From: an uncultured Candidatus Saccharibacteria bacterium
Lineage (GTDB): Bacteria; Patescibacteriota; Saccharimonadia; Saccharimonadales; Saccharimonadaceae
Assembly (NCBI GenBank): GCA_949070545.1
Contig: CARTQV010000003.1
Location: 1 to 31,937 of the forward strand
Direction of reading: 5' to 3'
DNA length: 31,937 bases
The translations under genes and the position numbers were made by a program. The notes under the pieces were generated by a model. The model saw only the letters and a list, made by a program, of their open reading frames with translations, ran no database searches and was not told the origin of the DNA. Positions 30,816 to 31,937 of the stretch are shown here, piece by piece; position 1 is the first letter of the stretch, and every line of letters starts with the position of its first letter.

Positions 30816-30829
30816 ATTATATATTACCA
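30816..30829 (-). promoter_or_regulatory. Probable leaderless promoter of the pilus operon
   Basis: Two overlapping -10 candidates on the minus strand: TATAAT 4 nt before the ATG, and TGG-TAATAT 9 nt before it. The region is AT-rich, so the exact box is unclear. Confidence 0.45.
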
Positions 30830-30853
30830 TAAGCCTCATGTTTATTTCAAGAT

Positions 30854-30897
30854 TTTTTATGTTCATAATGCCTAACCTTGCAGTATGAACATAAAAA
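30854..30897 (+). promoter_or_regulatory. 14-bp perfect inverted repeat, candidate operator
   Basis: Arms at 30854-30867 and 30884-30897 (TTTTTATGTTCATA and its exact complement) flank a 16-nt centre. The right arm fills the spacer of the promoter at 30878-30906, and the whole lies between the divergent pilus and transglutaminase-like genes. This is the position of a repressor or activator site for a dimeric regulator. Confidence 0.5.
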
Positions 30898-30906
30898 TAG
30901 TAACAT
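30878..30906 (+). promoter_or_regulatory. Promoter of the transglutaminase-like gene
   Basis: TTGCAG, 17-bp spacer, TAACAT. The expected leader is about 60 nt and contains an imperfect hairpin (TGGCAACAG/CTGTCACCA) and then AAGGAGG. This gene therefore uses a leader and ribosome binding site. Confidence 0.45.
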
Positions 30907-30973
30907 AATTTACGTAACAGGTGGCAACAGTAGCTGTCACCACATTAGGCACTTTCACAAGGAGGAAATTATC

Positions 30974-31937
30974 ATGAAATCAAAGAAAATTCGTAGCACG
31001 TATGTAGGATGGTTGTTAGTTTTTGGGCTGATGATGATTGGAATCCTGTTTTCGCAGCAGGATGTAGTCGCAAAATCCAAGCCAAAGGTCAAAACCATCA
31101 CTATCACGAAGATCAACCAAAAGACCGCGAAGCAGGTCCACAAACAGCTTATGCGTGGAAAAAAGTTTAAGCTCCGCGTCAAAGGCAATGCAAAAAGCTT
31201 TCATAAGAAGGCCGAGAAACTCATGGATAAGGTAGCATTATGCACCGAGTATAGGTGCGATTTCTACCCGATTATCTTAAGTGGTGCATCAACAAGCATA
31301 GCAGAGGGGTACACATACACAAAGAAAGGGTATACTTATTACACAATACTACCACGAGATTGCAAGGAATATATCTACGGAATCAAGTTCGCCAAGAGGC
31401 GACACAAGCTATTTGTTGACTATATCGATAAGACGATTCCTGTGCTAGAAAACGCCCGCAGTCTGGTCACTGATAATAATCAGAAAGCACAAGTCCAGCT
31501 TACGAACAGAATCTATCCAAAGGGAACTGTCTCGGAAGAAACCATCCCAAAAGAGAATATACCAACAGAGATCGATCGGCTTATCGCGTCCACGCGGGAG
31601 CTGAGCAAATATCTGCATAAGACAAAATTCTATAAGTTATCTGAGGCAATGAAGGCACGAATCATGTTGCCCGTCAGCTCGAATATCTGGTGCAAGCCTG
31701 CCATGCGCTATACACTTGATAGCAGCTATATAACGTTTGAAGCACTATATAAAAACAAGGCGTATGGGGAGTGTGCTCATTTTGCTTCAGCGACGTGTAA
31801 AATCTGCGCCGTATTTAATGTCGGCAGTTGTGATTATTTTCATAAAGTATCTGAGGACCATGCTGTAGCACGGACGAAGGTCAAAACCTTGAGTGGGAAG
31901 ATGAGATATAGCGTGATATCGAATGGTGGTTTGGCAG
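30974..31937 (+). CDS. Secreted transglutaminase-like protein, truncated by window end
   Basis: Open from the ATG at 30974 to the end of the window (at least 321 residues, no stop reached). An N-terminal hydrophobic segment (VGWLLVFGLMMIGILFSQ) looks like a signal peptide or anchor. Basic residues dominate the next 60 positions. Near the current end, AYGECAHFASATCKICAV and EDHAVARTKVKTL match the Cys and His segments of transglutaminase-like cysteine proteases (Cys267, His296); the Asp of the triad would come later. Additional cysteine pairs suggest disulfides. GGAGG lies 8 nt before the ATG. In CPR bacteria such proteins are usually extracellular; a role in peptide cleavage or crosslinking is inference. 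Confidence 0.6.
   Translation, partial: MKSKKIRSTYVGWLLVFGLMMIGILFSQQDVVAKSKPKVKTITITKINQKTAKQVHKQLMRGKKFKLRVKGNAKSFHKKAEKLMDKVALCTEYRCDFYPIILSGASTSIAEGYTYTKKGYTYYTILPRDCKEYIYGIKFAKRRHKLFVDYIDKTIPVLENARSLVTDNNQKAQVQLTNRIYPKGTVSEETIPKENIPTEIDRLIASTRELSKYLHKTKFYKLSEAMKARIMLPVSSNIWCKPAMRYTLDSSYITFEALYKNKAYGECAHFASATCKICAVFNVGSCDYFHKVSEDHAVARTKVKTLSGKMRYSVISNGGLA

Noticed and set aside
1..31937. UGA recoded to glycine, as in some CPR phyla
   Set aside because: Several genes end cleanly at TGA with ATGA couplings (for example 2348, 8121, 13522, 25965), and no conserved domain contains internal TGA apart from the phosphoketolase split, where the frame also changes.
1..31937. CRISPR arrays, insertion sequences, prophage or attachment sites
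   Set aside because: I saw no regularly spaced direct repeats, transposase or integrase motifs, or phage structural genes; the single tRNA has no duplicated 3' end downstream.

Overview
This window looks like a chromosomal segment of a Patescibacteria/CPR bacterium, most likely Candidatus Saccharibacteria (TM7). I infer this from small tightly packed operons, lamin-tail surface proteins, prepilin operons, a stand-alone carbamate kinase, a phosphoketolase, and many promoters placed directly on the start codon. The standard stop assignments fit: genes end in TAA, TAG and TGA, so the UGA-glycine code of SR1/Gracilibacteria is not used. The lineage call is an inference; no rRNA is present.

Layout. 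1-806: a Nudix hydrolase and a CAU-anticodon tRNA. 840-3732: a minus-strand operon that reads, in transcription order, membrane-anchored E2-like protein, JAMM/JAB metallopeptidase, E1/ThiF-like enzyme and a 76-residue ubiquitin-like protein. This is the most striking system here. 3771-6424: an orphan prepilin coupled to glucose-6-phosphate isomerase, then carbamate kinase. 6454-8813: a minus-strand module of a polytopic membrane protein, an ATP-cone-like small protein and a flavoprotein that has lost its redox cysteines. 8859-10436: a lamin-tail-domain surface protein whose cytoplasmic tail is encoded antisense to the end of an adenylate-kinase-like gene (10320-10961).

11002-12382: hrcA-grpE behind a CIRCE operator. 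12416-14693: a phosphoketolase divided into two genes with an ATGA junction; the N-terminal gene also carries a frameshift. 14703-15532: a membrane-anchored PIN/TRAM protein. 15615-19608: a class A penicillin-binding protein and tyrosyl-tRNA synthetase, both minus strand. 19645-21482: an alpha/beta-hydrolase-like gene and a divergent HAD phosphatase. 21514-23813: triosephosphate isomerase coupled to a disordered tail-anchored protein. 23841-30811: a six-gene minus-strand operon for pilus components (TPR membrane protein, 864-residue secreted protein, three prepilins and a PilX-like protein). 30854-31937: a possible operator and a truncated secreted transglutaminase-like gene.

Together, the glucose-6-phosphate isomerase, triosephosphate isomerase, phosphoketolase and carbamate kinase suggest fermentation with substrate-level ATP formation, although the frameshift may disable the phosphoketolase in this genome. 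The surface and pilus genes suit a cell that attaches to a host. At least ten genes have a TATAAT-like box 6-8 nt before the start codon, which predicts leaderless mRNAs; internal operon genes and a few long-leader genes instead carry clear GGAGG-type ribosome binding sites.
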